Positions 1-8,660 of a stretch of 64,000 bases of DNA are shown here, in pieces. The translations under genes were made by a program, and so were the position numbers. The notes beneath the pieces are model-generated. The model was not told the DNA's origin. It did no database searches and saw nothing but the letters and a program-made list of their open reading frames with translations. The stretch covers positions 58,777-122,776 of the forward strand of contig NZ_JAAHBQ010000023.1 of the NCBI RefSeq assembly GCF_020144665.1, written 5' to 3'. Each line of letters starts with the position of its first letter. The stretch's first letter is position 1. The DNA is from Oscillatoria salina IIICB1 (lineage in GTDB: Bacteria > Cyanobacteriota > Cyanobacteriia > Cyanobacteriales > SIO1D9).

Positions 1-81
1 CCTTGAAAATTCGTCGAATAATTGCACGTTATTTTCGGCGATCGCGTCCCCAGTTTTTTGACATTGATTTAAATATCAAAA
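1..81. repeat. 81-bp direct repeat, left copy
   Basis: This segment recurs without a mismatch at 350-430 (offset 349). It includes a HIP1-type core (GGCGATCGCG) and ends in the AT-rich half-palindrome TTGATTTAAATATCAA. Because it starts at the window edge, the repeat may extend further left. No coding potential was recognised inside it. Confidence 0.95.
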
Positions 82-349
82 GAATAATAGAATCGATGAT
101 TTGTTTTACTTTTTGCTACATATTTTTAGGATAATGTCAATCGGCATAAATACTTTAAGTATTTAGACTTAAGAAAAAAAAGTTTTTCTCGTGAGTCATT
201 TCGACCGGAAAAATTAAATTTTGCGAAAATTTTGGCCTCTCTTCCGACGAGGTTACTGGATTTGCCAGGTTGGTTTGCTAAAATAGTTAGAAAGGGGGTA
301 GTATAGCATCCTTTTCTTTTTGTATCATATTTGACAGCGAGGCGCAACC
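82..349. other. AT-rich spacer between the two direct repeats; no gene recognised
   Basis: This 268-bp spacer has one open frame on the minus strand (126-347, 73 codons). Its predicted product is basic and low in complexity and resembles no family I know, so I do not call it a gene. The stretch from 1 to 560 holds only the repeats, this spacer and the region downstream of recQ. Confidence 0.5.
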
Positions 350-430
350 CCTTGAAAATTCGTCGAATAATTGCACGTTATTTTCGGCGATCGCGTCCCC
401 AGTTTTTTGACATTGATTTAAATATCAAAA
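350..430. repeat. 81-bp direct repeat, right copy
   Basis: This is an identical copy of 1-81. Sequence identity stops at 431, where the left copy has G and this one has C. It lies about 130 bp beyond the 3' end of recQ. It could be the footprint of a small mobile element or a tandem duplication; the sequence does not decide. Confidence 0.95.
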
Positions 431-560
431 CACGCATTGAGTAAATAAAAATATTTACTTATTTAATTCACCTAGCTTAGATAAGATAAATATAAACAAA
501 AGAAAGAAGCAAGAATTATCTGGTATTATCCTTCTTTTTAAGTTATTAACTTTCTCCTTC

Positions 561-2711
561 CTAACGAGAATCTCGTCGCCAACAAGCAACAACCAAGCGA
601 ATTTCATCGTAACTGTAACCTTCTCCGAGAAACTCGCGAAGAGGTCGTAAAAGATCGTGACCCAAACTAGCGATCGCCTTTTCAATCTTCTCCTGACGTT
701 CGGGAGTTACAAAACGATCGATCTCCCGAATTAGTCCTAACTCAATTAATTGAGCCAGATGAGAAGCGATCGTACCGGTACTAAAATGCCTTTGGTCGGC
801 AATTTCTTTGAAACTGAAACCGGCTTGATACAACTGCAAAGTCAACTGGAGAGTATCGCTAAGACTAGCTTGATTTCGTTCTCGACAATGTCCGATCGTC
901 TCAGCAACAAATTGTTCGCCATAATAAGCAAGTTTGTAGTCACCAACACCAGAAAGTTGAGCCAAATCAGCCAAAGATTGAGGTTGCTGAAATGCCATTA
1001 ACTTGAGTGTAGAATCAGCAAAAATCATATAAGGAGGAATCCCTTGTTCGTCAGCAATTCGCTTACGTAAATTACGCAACCGTTGAAAAAGAGCATCAAC
1101 CTCAATTCTTCTAGTTTCCTCAGCCACGCGATCGCTACCACCATGACAATCGCGACTTTTCTTCTTACTAGGAACAGCAATTTTCACCGCACGCTGTTTG
1201 CGTAATACCTCCCAACTGTACTCATTTAACTTCAACACCGAATAACCATCAGTCGTTTCAGTCAATAAACCTTGATGCAGTAGCGATCGCCCCAACATTT
1301 TCCAAGCATCAATTGATTTATCTTTACCAATACCGTGAGTAGAAAGTAAATGATGATTGTATTGCATCACCTTTTTATTGCGCGAACCTCGTAAGACATC
1401 AATAATGTGCATCATGCCAAACTTTTGCTGACAGCGCGCGACACAAGAAAGAAACATTTGCGCCTCAATCGTCCAATCTTCTTTCGGATCGGGATTCAGA
1501 CAATTATCACACTTACCGCAATTACCAGGAAAATCCTCACCAAAATAAGCTAATAAAATTCGACGACGGCATTCCGTACCCGCACCATAATCAATTACTT
1601 GCCGTAACTGCTGTAAAGCCAGACGTTGTTCGTTAAGATCCGGCTTTTTTTCGATCAAATACTTGACTTTAGCCACATCTCCATAACTGAAAAACAACCA
1701 ACAATTAGCTGTATCTCCATCTCTTCCCGCCCTTCCCGCTTCTTGATAGTAATTTTCCAAACTGCGAGGTAAATCGTAGTGAATCACAAAACGAACATCC
1801 GGTTTATTAATTCCCATCCCAAACGCGATCGTAGCGACAATTACTTGAATATCGTCTCGTAAAAAGCTAGTTTGATTAGCTGTCCTTTCTTCAGCAGACA
1901 TCCCCGCATGATAAGGTAAAGCCTTCACTCGATCTTGTCGCAATCGAAAAGCAATTTCTTCAACTTTTTTGCGACTGAGACAATAAATAATCCCCGAACC
2001 ATCAGTTTTCTTGACTTGCTGTAAAATTTCCCGGTAAGAGTATTGATGTTTTTGACGTACCTCGTAGTACAGATTCGGACGGTCAAAACTAGCTGTCGGA
2101 AAATAAGGTTGTCGCAGTGCTAACTGTTCGATAATATCTTGGCGTACTCGTGCCGTCGCCGTGGCAGTTAAGGCACAAATTGGTACTAAGGGGTAAACTT
2201 CTCTAAGTTGTCGCAACTGCCGATACTCCGGACGAAAATCATGTCCCCATTCGGAAACACAATGAGCTTCATCAATCGCCAAACCAGCAATACCCACTTG
2301 AGAATTTACCTGCTGTAAAAAAGCTAAAAAATTCTCGCTTAAGAGTTTTTCTGGAGCAACATAGAGTAACTTAATCTTACCTTTGAGGATCGCCGCAGTC
2401 CGCGATCGCGTCTGGTGCCAATCCAAACTACTATTTAAAAAGGTAGCCTGAATCCCATTTTTTAATAAAGCCTGCACCTGATCTTGCATCAGCGCAATCA
2501 AAGGCGAAACTACTACTGTTAAACCAGGCTTGAGTAATGCAGGTAGCTGAAAACAAACTGACTTACCTCCACCTGTCGGCATCACTACTAACAAATCGCG
2601 ATTTGCTAACGCCGCTTGGATAATCTCTTTTTGTCCGGGACGAAAAGAATCAAAACCAAAAAAGTGTTTAAGTTTTTCTTCCAGGGAATTAAACTGGATG
2701 GGACTATTCAT
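561..2711 (-). CDS. recQ: ATP-dependent DNA helicase RecQ
   Basis: A 716-residue superfamily 2, 3'-5' DNA helicase that acts in recombination repair and at stalled forks. Walker A (MPTGGGKS) is at residues 44-51 and the DEAH box at 147-150, followed by the RecQ-type CVSEWGHDFRPEY segment. The arginine-finger motif QEAGRAGRDG closes helicase domain 2. A four-cysteine zinc site (CRRR...NCGKCDNC) lies near 390-413, a winged-helix region follows, and an HRDC domain lies near 535-615. The last ~95 residues form an extra helix-turn-helix-like tail (SFKEIADQRHFSTGTIASHL) that is common in longer bacterial RecQ proteins. It is transcribed alone, divergently from the cyclase gene. All core motifs look intact. 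Confidence 0.97.
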   Translation of the reverse strand: MNSPIQFNSLEEKLKHFFGFDSFRPGQKEIIQAALANRDLLVVMPTGGGKSVCFQLPALLKPGLTVVVSPLIALMQDQVQALLKNGIQATFLNSSLDWHQTRSRTAAILKGKIKLLYVAPEKLLSENFLAFLQQVNSQVGIAGLAIDEAHCVSEWGHDFRPEYRQLRQLREVYPLVPICALTATATARVRQDIIEQLALRQPYFPTASFDRPNLYYEVRQKHQYSYREILQQVKKTDGSGIIYCLSRKKVEEIAFRLRQDRVKALPYHAGMSAEERTANQTSFLRDDIQVIVATIAFGMGINKPDVRFVIHYDLPRSLENYYQEAGRAGRDGDTANCWLFFSYGDVAKVKYLIEKKPDLNEQRLALQQLRQVIDYGAGTECRRRILLAYFGEDFPGNCGKCDNCLNPDPKEDWTIEAQMFLSCVARCQQKFGMMHIIDVLRGSRNKKVMQYNHHLLSTHGIGKDKSIDAWKMLGRSLLHQGLLTETTDGYSVLKLNEYSWEVLRKQRAVKIAVPSKKKSRDCHGGSDRVAEETRRIEVDALFQRLRNLRKRIADEQGIPPYMIFADSTLKLMAFQQPQSLADLAQLSGVGDYKLAYYGEQFVAETIGHCRERNQASLSDTLQLTLQLYQAGFSFKEIADQRHFSTGTIASHLAQLIELGLIREIDRFVTPERQEKIEKAIASLGHDLLRPLREFLGEGYSYDEIRLVVACWRRDSR

Positions 2712-2828
2712 TGTTCTCGATCAAAAAATGCACGCGTCAGTAGGAGAGAGAGAGGAAATAAAAGTAAGTAAGCCAGAAAGTAACATAGCAACTACCCCCT
2801 GAGAAAGTGCTAACCTCTCAACCATCAG

Positions 2829-4304
2829 ATGAAAAAACCTTTATTTCGTTCTATCCATACTCGCATAATGACGGCTACGACACTATTGATTGTAGCGATC
2901 GTCGGAGCAGTGGTATTACTCTGGGTGAAGGAGGTAAATTATGTCTACCGTCAACAAAAGCGCAAGCAAGCACAACAAATGGTTGTTGCTTTGGCTAATG
3001 CTTGGGTAAATGCTTTGGTGGAGGAAAGCTGGAGTCAAATTCGTCTCAATGTTAATCTCTTGTTTAACCGCAATGAAGAATTAGTCTATATTTTCGTTTC
3101 TGATGTACGTCGCGATAATCAAATTGTCGCTGCTTTACCTGAAGAGTTTACTGAACAATATATCCCTGATGCTATTCCTTTATCCCAAACTGAAGCTTCT
3201 TTAAATTTATCGGGTGGTGCCGAAATTTTTGAGACGGTTATTCTCCGCGATTTAAAGTTTCCCCCAGGAGAAGTAAGGGCTGAACGTGGCGAACAAATTA
3301 TGGAAGTGGCTTATGATGTGCGTAATTCTCAAGGTGAAAAAATTGGTACTTTACGTCTTGGTGTTTCCCTACGAGAAGTTAACGAAGCTGTGATTGAGGG
3401 AGTTATCAAAGCTTTGGCTGTCGGTGGGTTGGGACTTACTTGTGGTTTGGTTGGTGCTTATATCCTGGCTAAACAATTGAGTTATCCGATACAACGTTTA
3501 CAAGTTAGTGCTGCTAAAATTGCTGCGGGTGATTTGGAACATCGCGCGGAAGTTCCTCTTCGCGATGAAATTGGACAGTTAGCTACTGCTTTTAATGAAA
3601 TGGCTTGGGCGTTACAATTGTCTTTTAATAAGCAACAACGTACTTTAGAATCTTTTGCACGCTTTGTCCCAGATAAGTTTCTGACGGTGATTGCTTCGGA
3701 GGGGATCGAAAATATTCAGGTGGGAGTTGCTTCTACTCGCACGATGACGATTCTTTTTGCTGATATTCGAGGCTATACTTCGATGTCGGAACAAATGTCT
3801 CCTTTAGAAACTTTTGCTTTGTTAAATGATTATCTCGCTTGTATGGGGGCTGTAATTGAAAAGTCTGGCGGTTTTATCGATAAGTATATCGGTGATGCTA
3901 TTATGGCACTTTTTGATGAAGAAAATACTGATTGCGCTCTCGAAGCAGCTTTAGCCATGCAGTCTGCGTTACGCAAGTTTAATGAGGCACGAATTCGTCA
4001 AGCTTTGCCTAATTTGGAAATTGGGATTGGTATTCACCAAGGTGATGTGGTTATGGGTACTGTGGGTTTTGCTTCTCGGATTGAGTCTACTGTTATTGGT
4101 GATGCTGTTAATGTCGCTTCTCGTGTGGAAAATCTTACTCGTAAGTACCACTGCGATGTTTTGGTTACTGAGTCGGTGTTAGTCGCTTTGGCTCATCCAC
4201 AGGCTTTTCAACTTCATCTTGTTGATGATTCTGTTAAAGTTAAGGGCAAAGAAGAACCTCTCGCTATTTATCAAGTTTTGCTTCCTGATGAAAAAAATAG
4301 TTAA
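2829..4304 (+). CDS. Membrane-bound class III adenylate/guanylate cyclase with HAMP domain
   Basis: A 491-residue protein predicted to make a cyclic nucleotide from ATP or GTP at the cytoplasmic face of the inner membrane. Order: N-terminal membrane helix (~14-33), an extracytoplasmic sensor segment of about 150 residues, a second helix (~190-212), a HAMP linker (SYPIQRLQVSAAKIAAGDLE), then a class III catalytic domain. The metal-binding core is visible as ILFADIRGYTSMSEQM and GGFIDKYIGDAIMALF. The layout matches the CyaB-type sensory cyclases common in cyanobacteria. I cannot tell from motifs alone whether it prefers ATP or GTP. It is monocistronic and divergent from recQ. Confidence 0.9.
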   Translation: MKKPLFRSIHTRIMTATTLLIVAIVGAVVLLWVKEVNYVYRQQKRKQAQQMVVALANAWVNALVEESWSQIRLNVNLLFNRNEELVYIFVSDVRRDNQIVAALPEEFTEQYIPDAIPLSQTEASLNLSGGAEIFETVILRDLKFPPGEVRAERGEQIMEVAYDVRNSQGEKIGTLRLGVSLREVNEAVIEGVIKALAVGGLGLTCGLVGAYILAKQLSYPIQRLQVSAAKIAAGDLEHRAEVPLRDEIGQLATAFNEMAWALQLSFNKQQRTLESFARFVPDKFLTVIASEGIENIQVGVASTRTMTILFADIRGYTSMSEQMSPLETFALLNDYLACMGAVIEKSGGFIDKYIGDAIMALFDEENTDCALEAALAMQSALRKFNEARIRQALPNLEIGIGIHQGDVVMGTVGFASRIESTVIGDAVNVASRVENLTRKYHCDVLVTESVLVALAHPQAFQLHLVDDSVKVKGKEEPLAIYQVLLPDEKNS

Positions 4305-4455
4305 ATGTATCCAAAGTTACAAAATCTTTCGGGGGTTGACGCTATATTAAATACAATGGGATATTTGCAATTAATTTTTCTTGCTCAGATTCCCATTATA
4401 AAGAAAATCCTTTTGATTTAAATATACCATCAAATAGAGGAAAAAGCAATACCCA

Positions 4456-4489
4456 TTGGTCAACTGCCAAGAAAACGACACTTGACCAA
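4456..4489 (-). terminator. Possible crtB transcription terminator
   Basis: A perfect 8-bp inverted repeat (TTGGTCAA / TTGACCAA, 18-nt loop) lies just beyond the crtB stop codon. On the minus strand a short T-rich tract follows about 10 nt later. The large loop and the gap before the T-run make it a weak intrinsic terminator. Confidence 0.4.
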
Positions 4490-4498
4490 CGAGAAAAG

Positions 4499-5476
4499 CT
4501 AAAGAACTTGCGCCCTCAACCAAGCAACAGGTAGATAGAGCATTTTTTCCCCTTGAGGAACGAAAGCCCTTTTGTTAAAGACATCATAATCATTACGCTC
4601 GATCGCATCAAGAATACCTTGATAAAGCATCAAAGCCGCCCAAACAGGCCAACGGGAGTCACGAGAGAGAGCGCGAATACCTTTTTCCGCCTCTCGATAA
4701 AACTTACGAGCGCGTTTAATTTCAAAACGCATTAATTCCCGCCAGCGTTCATCAATTTTCCGATTAAATAAATCTTCTTCGGAGTAATTAAAGCGTGCCA
4801 AATCTTCCAGAGGAAGATAAATCCGCCCTCGCCCCGCATCCTCACCGACATCCCGCAAAATATTAGTTAGTTGATTAGCTATTCCCAGAGCGATCGCTTC
4901 TTCGGTAGGAACGTAATTTGCCTCCTGATGATGCCAAGGAGCAGTAAAGTAGTAGCGATCGGAACCCAAAACAGCACTTGACATCAAGCCCACCGTTCCT
5001 GCAACCCGATAGCAATACAGTTCCAACTCCCGAAAAGTTTCGTAGCGATTGCGGTAGAGATCCATCTGCTGTCCCGCGATCATCTCCCGAAAAGGTTCAA
5101 TCTCGATTGGGAAGCGTTCGAGAGTGTCTACTAGCGCCACATCAAGGTCATCAAGAGGTTGTCCGGCAAAGAGTGATTCCAAGCGTTCTTCCCAACACTG
5201 GAGAGTTTCCGGGGTAGTAAAATCTGACTCTGGTCCATCTACAAGTTCGTCGGTACGACGACACCAAACATAAATAGCCCAAATTGCTTGACGCTTCGCT
5301 TTGGGCATTAACAATGTGCCGAGGTAAAACGTCTTCGAGTATTTTGCTGTAATTTGACGACAGTGTTCGTATGCCTCGGCAGCAGATGTGACTGTAATAT
5401 TCCCAAAGCTTTGCCCTGGTTGCCTTCTACTCTTCGGTTTTTTCGGATAACATTCTTTTACTCGTCCGTTACTCAA
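4499..5476 (-). CDS. crtB: 15-cis-phytoene synthase
   Basis: A 325-residue enzyme that condenses two geranylgeranyl diphosphates to phytoene, the first committed step of carotenoid synthesis. Both aspartate-rich Mg-binding motifs are present: DELVD at 76-80 and DVGED near 213, each in its expected context (KYSKTFYLGTLLMP; QLTNILRDVGEDAGRGRIYL). Only a TTG start is available upstream of the conserved core. It is supported by an AGGAGGG ribosome binding site 4 nt away, and the next methionine is at residue 57, inside the core. The phytoene desaturase gene often found next to crtB in cyanobacteria is absent here; the neighbours are the cyclase and the SpoIIM-like gene. Confidence 0.97.
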   Translation of the reverse strand: MSNGRVKECYPKKPKSRRQPGQSFGNITVTSAAEAYEHCRQITAKYSKTFYLGTLLMPKAKRQAIWAIYVWCRRTDELVDGPESDFTTPETLQCWEERLESLFAGQPLDDLDVALVDTLERFPIEIEPFREMIAGQQMDLYRNRYETFRELELYCYRVAGTVGLMSSAVLGSDRYYFTAPWHHQEANYVPTEEAIALGIANQLTNILRDVGEDAGRGRIYLPLEDLARFNYSEEDLFNRKIDERWRELMRFEIKRARKFYREAEKGIRALSRDSRWPVWAALMLYQGILDAIERNDYDVFNKRAFVPQGEKMLYLPVAWLRAQVL

Positions 5477-5480
5477 TTGA

Positions 5481-5487
5481 CCCTCCT
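5481..5487 (-). promoter_or_regulatory. Strong Shine-Dalgarno site fixing the TTG start of crtB
   Basis: On the minus strand AGGAGGG lies 4 nt before TTG (AGGAGGGTCAATTG). It is one of the best ribosome binding sites in the window and is paired with a rare start codon, which decides the start of crtB. Confidence 0.75.
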
Positions 5488-5701
5488 GTAGTCGCGTTGT
5501 AGTCCGCTTTGTAGCATATACCCTCGGTACTCATCATTACTCATCTTAAAATCCAAACCCCCTACATTAGGAAAAATAACGACGTTAAATTAGGAAGCCC
5601 GGTAGCTGGCTATACTTACGGGTTCACTCGTTATTATCATCCAGGGGTGAATAAATTGCGTTTTGCAATAAGCTAGTTCTAGTAATTTTCAGGAAAACTT
5701 T

Positions 5702-6655
5702 ATGAATATTCAACGTTGGGTAGCGCGGCGAGAATCCAACTGGAAGCGATTAGATGCTCTTTTGCTTCAAGTGGAGAAAAAGGGATTAAAGTCGCTCCTG
5801 GCGCCAGAAATCAGGGAATTAGCCAGTTTATATCGTTCGGTGTCGGCGGATTTAGCAAGGGCGAGAACTCATCAAGTTGGTCATATTTTGTGCCAAGATT
5901 TGCAAAAGCTAACTTCTCGCGCTTATAACCAAATTTATCAGGGTTCGCGCCGTCAAGAATGGGAAGCGGTGAAGGAATTTTGCGCTTGGGGTTTTCCAGC
6001 TTTGGTACAACGTACTTTTGTTTATACAGCGATCGCCACGAGCATTTTTTTGGTGGCAGCTTTAGTAGCTTGGTGGTACGCTTGGCAAGATCCAGCATTT
6101 ATGTCGTTGATAGTACCATCCAATTTAATTTACCAGGTACGCGATCGCGGTGAGTTATGGATGGGTTCGATTGTGGGGATTGAACCTTTAGCCAGTACAA
6201 ATATTATGATTAATAATCTTTCGGTATCTTTTGGTGCTGTTGGTGGTGGAATTACTGCTGGTATTTATACTGTTTATATTATGGCACTGAATGGATTGTT
6301 AATTGGTGCTGTGGGAACTTTAGTCGGACAAAATAATTTAGCTTATCCTTTCTGGGCTTTTGTCTTTCCTCACGGTGCTTTAGAATTACCTGCAATCTTT
6401 TTAGCTGGTGGTGGTGGTTTGCTAATTGGGAGAGCAATTTTATTCCCCGGAAAATATCGCCGCATTGATGCTTTAAAATATTATGGATCTCGAGCGGCAC
6501 AATTGTTATTTGGTGTCGTTGTTTTGTTAGCGATCGCAGGTGTTATTGAAGGTTTCTTTTCTCCTTCTCCAGTTATTCCCGATCCTATTAAATATCTTGT
6601 TGGAATTGGTTTATTTATTCTGTTAGTTTTGTATTGCGCTCGAAAAAAGATTTAG
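5702..6655 (+). CDS. SpoIIM/DUF95-family integral membrane protein
   Basis: A 317-residue polytopic membrane protein. A soluble, charged N-terminal ~100 residues with the family's LASLYRSVSADLARAR segment precedes about five or six hydrophobic helices, including FPHGALELPAIFLAGGGGLL, which is characteristic of the SpoIIM family. Outside sporulating bacteria these proteins are usually encoded with RDD, MoxR, DUF58, DUF4129 and DUF4350 genes, and most of that set lies just downstream on the opposite strand. A membrane role linked to the MoxR machinery is inferred; its biochemical function is unknown. The start has an AGGAAAA ribosome binding site. Confidence 0.85.
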   Translation: MNIQRWVARRESNWKRLDALLLQVEKKGLKSLLAPEIRELASLYRSVSADLARARTHQVGHILCQDLQKLTSRAYNQIYQGSRRQEWEAVKEFCAWGFPALVQRTFVYTAIATSIFLVAALVAWWYAWQDPAFMSLIVPSNLIYQVRDRGELWMGSIVGIEPLASTNIMINNLSVSFGAVGGGITAGIYTVYIMALNGLLIGAVGTLVGQNNLAYPFWAFVFPHGALELPAIFLAGGGGLLIGRAILFPGKYRRIDALKYYGSRAAQLLFGVVVLLAIAGVIEGFFSPSPVIPDPIKYLVGIGLFILLVLYCARKKI

Positions 6656-6869
6656 TATGGGACTGGGGACTGGTGATTGGGGACTGGTGATTGGGGACTG
6701 GGTTCAGTGAACAGTTATCAGTTATCAGTTATCAGTTTATACTCCTTGTCTCCCTAATCCCCAATCCCTAATCCCTAATCCCCAATCCCTAATCCCTAAT
6801 CCCTAATCCCTAATCCCTAATCCCTAATCCCTAATCCCTAATCCCTAATCCCTAATCCCTAATCCCTAA
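6656..6869. repeat. STRR region: (AATCCCT)12 array with inverted relatives
   Basis: The whole gap between the SpoIIM-like gene and the next gene is low-complexity repeat. 6784-6867 is twelve perfect copies of the heptamer AATCCCT. 6752-6783 holds imperfect copies (AATCCCC). 6659-6704 holds GGGGACTGGTGATT units that are reverse-complement relatives, and 6712-6738 holds CAGTTAT units. The two opposed G-rich and C-rich arrays could pair in a transcript. The array ends 11 nt before the ATG of the Uma2 gene, so it would lie in that gene's 5' leader. Heptameric STRRs of this kind are known from filamentous cyanobacteria. Confidence 0.95.
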
Positions 6870-6878
6870 CCACCAATT

Positions 6879-7703
6879 ATGACTAAAAACATAGACAAAA
6901 TTACTCTACCACCACCTTTTCCCGACCATACTCAATTACCAGAGTCGGATGGTACTTTTGTGAAAAATTTCCAGGAGCATCCCCAAAGTATTATTTTAAC
7001 TGATTCCCTCGGATCGGTTTTGGAAAATTTACATCCCGATGGACAATATGCGATCGGACAAGATTGTGGCATTTATTGGCGCGAAACTGAGCCTCCAGAG
7101 CGAGGTGCAGAGGCTCCTGACTGGTTCTACGTTCCTAACGTTCCACCCTTGTTAGAGGGGCAAATTCGGCGTTCATACGTGATTTGGCGGGAGCATATTG
7201 CGCCGCTAATTGCGTTAGAATTTGCTAGTGGGGATGGTTCGGAGGAGCGCGATCGCACTCCGGTTTCTCGTGTCACTGAGCAGGGAGAAAGAACGAAACC
7301 TGGTAAGTTTTGGGTTTATGAACAAATTCTTCGTATTCCTTATTACGGAATCTACGAAATTAGAAGCGGTAATCTCGAAGTTTACACTCTAGTTAGTGGA
7401 TTTTATCAACGCATAGAACCAAACGCAAGAGGACATTATCCTATTCCACCTTTGGGTGTAGAATTGGGTTTATGGCGAGGGAATTATCAAAACCAAAATC
7501 AACGTTGGTTGCGTTGGTGGGATGCACAAGGTAATCTGTTGCTAACTGGTTCTGAACAGGCTACATTGGAACGAGAACGTGCTAATCGTTTAGAACAGAC
7601 GCAAAGAGAAGCAATTCCGAAGTTATTAGCGATGGGGTTGAGTGTGGAACAAGTTGCAGAAGCTCTTAATTTGAGTGTGGAAGATGTGAGAAGTGAGAGT
7701 TAG
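6879..7703 (+). CDS. Uma2-family (DUF820) PD-(D/E)XK endonuclease-like protein
   Basis: A 274-residue member of the Uma2 family, a restriction-endonuclease-fold group expanded in cyanobacteria and of mostly unknown function. The catalytic-type residues are recognisable as APDW, ALEFASGDG and a lysine in GKFWVYEQ, followed by PYYGIYEI. A basic, charged insert separates the ASGDG and lysine motifs, as in one large Uma2 subfamily. The C-terminus (LLAMGLSVEQVAEALNLSVE) resembles the short helix-turn-helix tail these proteins often carry. It follows the STRR array immediately and overlaps the convergent membrane gene by 4 bp. It lies inside an otherwise conserved membrane cluster, so it may be a later arrival. 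Confidence 0.85.
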   Translation: MTKNIDKITLPPPFPDHTQLPESDGTFVKNFQEHPQSIILTDSLGSVLENLHPDGQYAIGQDCGIYWRETEPPERGAEAPDWFYVPNVPPLLEGQIRRSYVIWREHIAPLIALEFASGDGSEERDRTPVSRVTEQGERTKPGKFWVYEQILRIPYYGIYEIRSGNLEVYTLVSGFYQRIEPNARGHYPIPPLGVELGLWRGNYQNQNQRWLRWWDAQGNLLLTGSEQATLERERANRLEQTQREAIPKLLAMGLSVEQVAEALNLSVEDVRSES

Positions 7704-8596
7704 TTTCCTTGGCTTAATTTAGTTTCTGGGAATAAATTATTCCTAGCTAAATCTAAGCCAAAACCTTCTCGATGTAGTAATAAGTTATAGTAAATTACTG
7801 CTTTAATACTCTGAATAAATGGCAGCAAAATTATTATATTTATCCCAAAAATTACTAAATAAAATATTTCTAAAGCCATTGAATAATAAACTTGATAATT
7901 GTTGAAGTTGCTGGCGAATACGGACAATATTCCGATAACTATTAAGGAAATAAAATATAAACTAAGTTCCAAGGGAGTAATTACTAAACTGGCAATTATC
8001 AGGATTCCTTGGAATTTGAAAAAATAACCTTTTGTCAATCGGAAACTACGAAAAATAGTTGTAACAGGATTAATTTTGGCTTCAATTGCTAATGGTAGAG
8101 TAGCAATAAATAAGCGACAGTATAACCACCAAGTTGCCCCAAAATATAATGATAAAAGAAAAAAGATAAAGACAAAAATAAAAAGCAAGGCTAAGAAAAT
8201 ATTATTGGTAACAAAGGTTTCACCTAAAAGAATCTCTATGCTACTTCTCAATGCTGGGGTAATAAAAATTATCCAAATTACAATGGAAGCTAAAATAAAA
8301 GAAATTACTAAGGTGAAAAATAGGGCGCTGAGAATTAAGATATTTGTTAATAAAAAGCCCCAAGTGCGAGGTTTGAGATAACGACGGGCTGATTTGGGAG
8401 TTTCTGGGTTGCCAATTAATTCGTTAAATGTTAAACGAGAAATTAAAGCAGAAATTGATAAAAATTTTGCCCAGCCGTAGAGGGGAACTAGCAACCATAA
8501 AAAGGCAAATAAAGCTAGCCGGAGATACAATTTGAAATGTTGACGATAAAGGTTGATACTAACATTAATAATGTTGCCAAGAGAAAGAGGTTGCAT
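7700..8596 (-). CDS. Polytopic membrane protein (DUF975/GPDPase-membrane-domain-like)
   Basis: A 298-residue, strongly hydrophobic protein with about six membrane helices. The N-terminus (PLSLGNIINVSINLYRQHFK) is typical of a broad family of bacterial membrane proteins related to the membrane domain of glycerophosphodiester phosphodiesterases. There is no catalytic domain, so it is not a phosphodiesterase itself. It is the last gene of the minus-strand run DUF4129-DUF4350-MoxR-DUF58 and starts 64 bp after the DUF58 stop. A structural or scaffolding role in the same membrane system is an inference from position. Its 3' end overlaps the Uma2 gene tail to tail. Confidence 0.7.
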   Translation of the reverse strand: MQPLSLGNIINVSINLYRQHFKLYLRLALFAFLWLLVPLYGWAKFLSISALISRLTFNELIGNPETPKSARRYLKPRTWGFLLTNILILSALFFTLVISFILASIVIWIIFITPALRSSIEILLGETFVTNNIFLALLFIFVFIFFLLSLYFGATWWLYCRLFIATLPLAIEAKINPVTTIFRSFRLTKGYFFKFQGILIIASLVITPLELSLYFISLIVIGILSVFASNFNNYQVYYSMALEIFYLVIFGINIIILLPFIQSIKAVIYYNLLLHREGFGLDLARNNLFPETKLSQGN

Positions 8597-8660
8597 GAGT
8601 TTAGAGAAAAAATTTGGCGTAACTGTCTAATCGCTGTTTAACTCAGACTAAAATATTAAG

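Noticed and set aside
126..347. Minus-strand 73-codon frame between the direct repeats
   Set aside because: Basic, low-complexity product, no ribosome binding site, no family; most likely chance.
455..685. Minus-strand frame overlapping the 3' end of recQ
   Set aside because: Out of frame with an intact, well-supported recQ; a shadow.
6784..6867. CRISPR array
   Set aside because: The heptamer repeats are directly tandem with no spacers, which fits an STRR; no cas genes are in the window.
8076..8381. Plus-strand 101-codon lysine-rich frame
   Set aside because: Antisense to the membrane protein gene at 7700-8596; its basic composition mirrors hydrophobic codons on the other strand.
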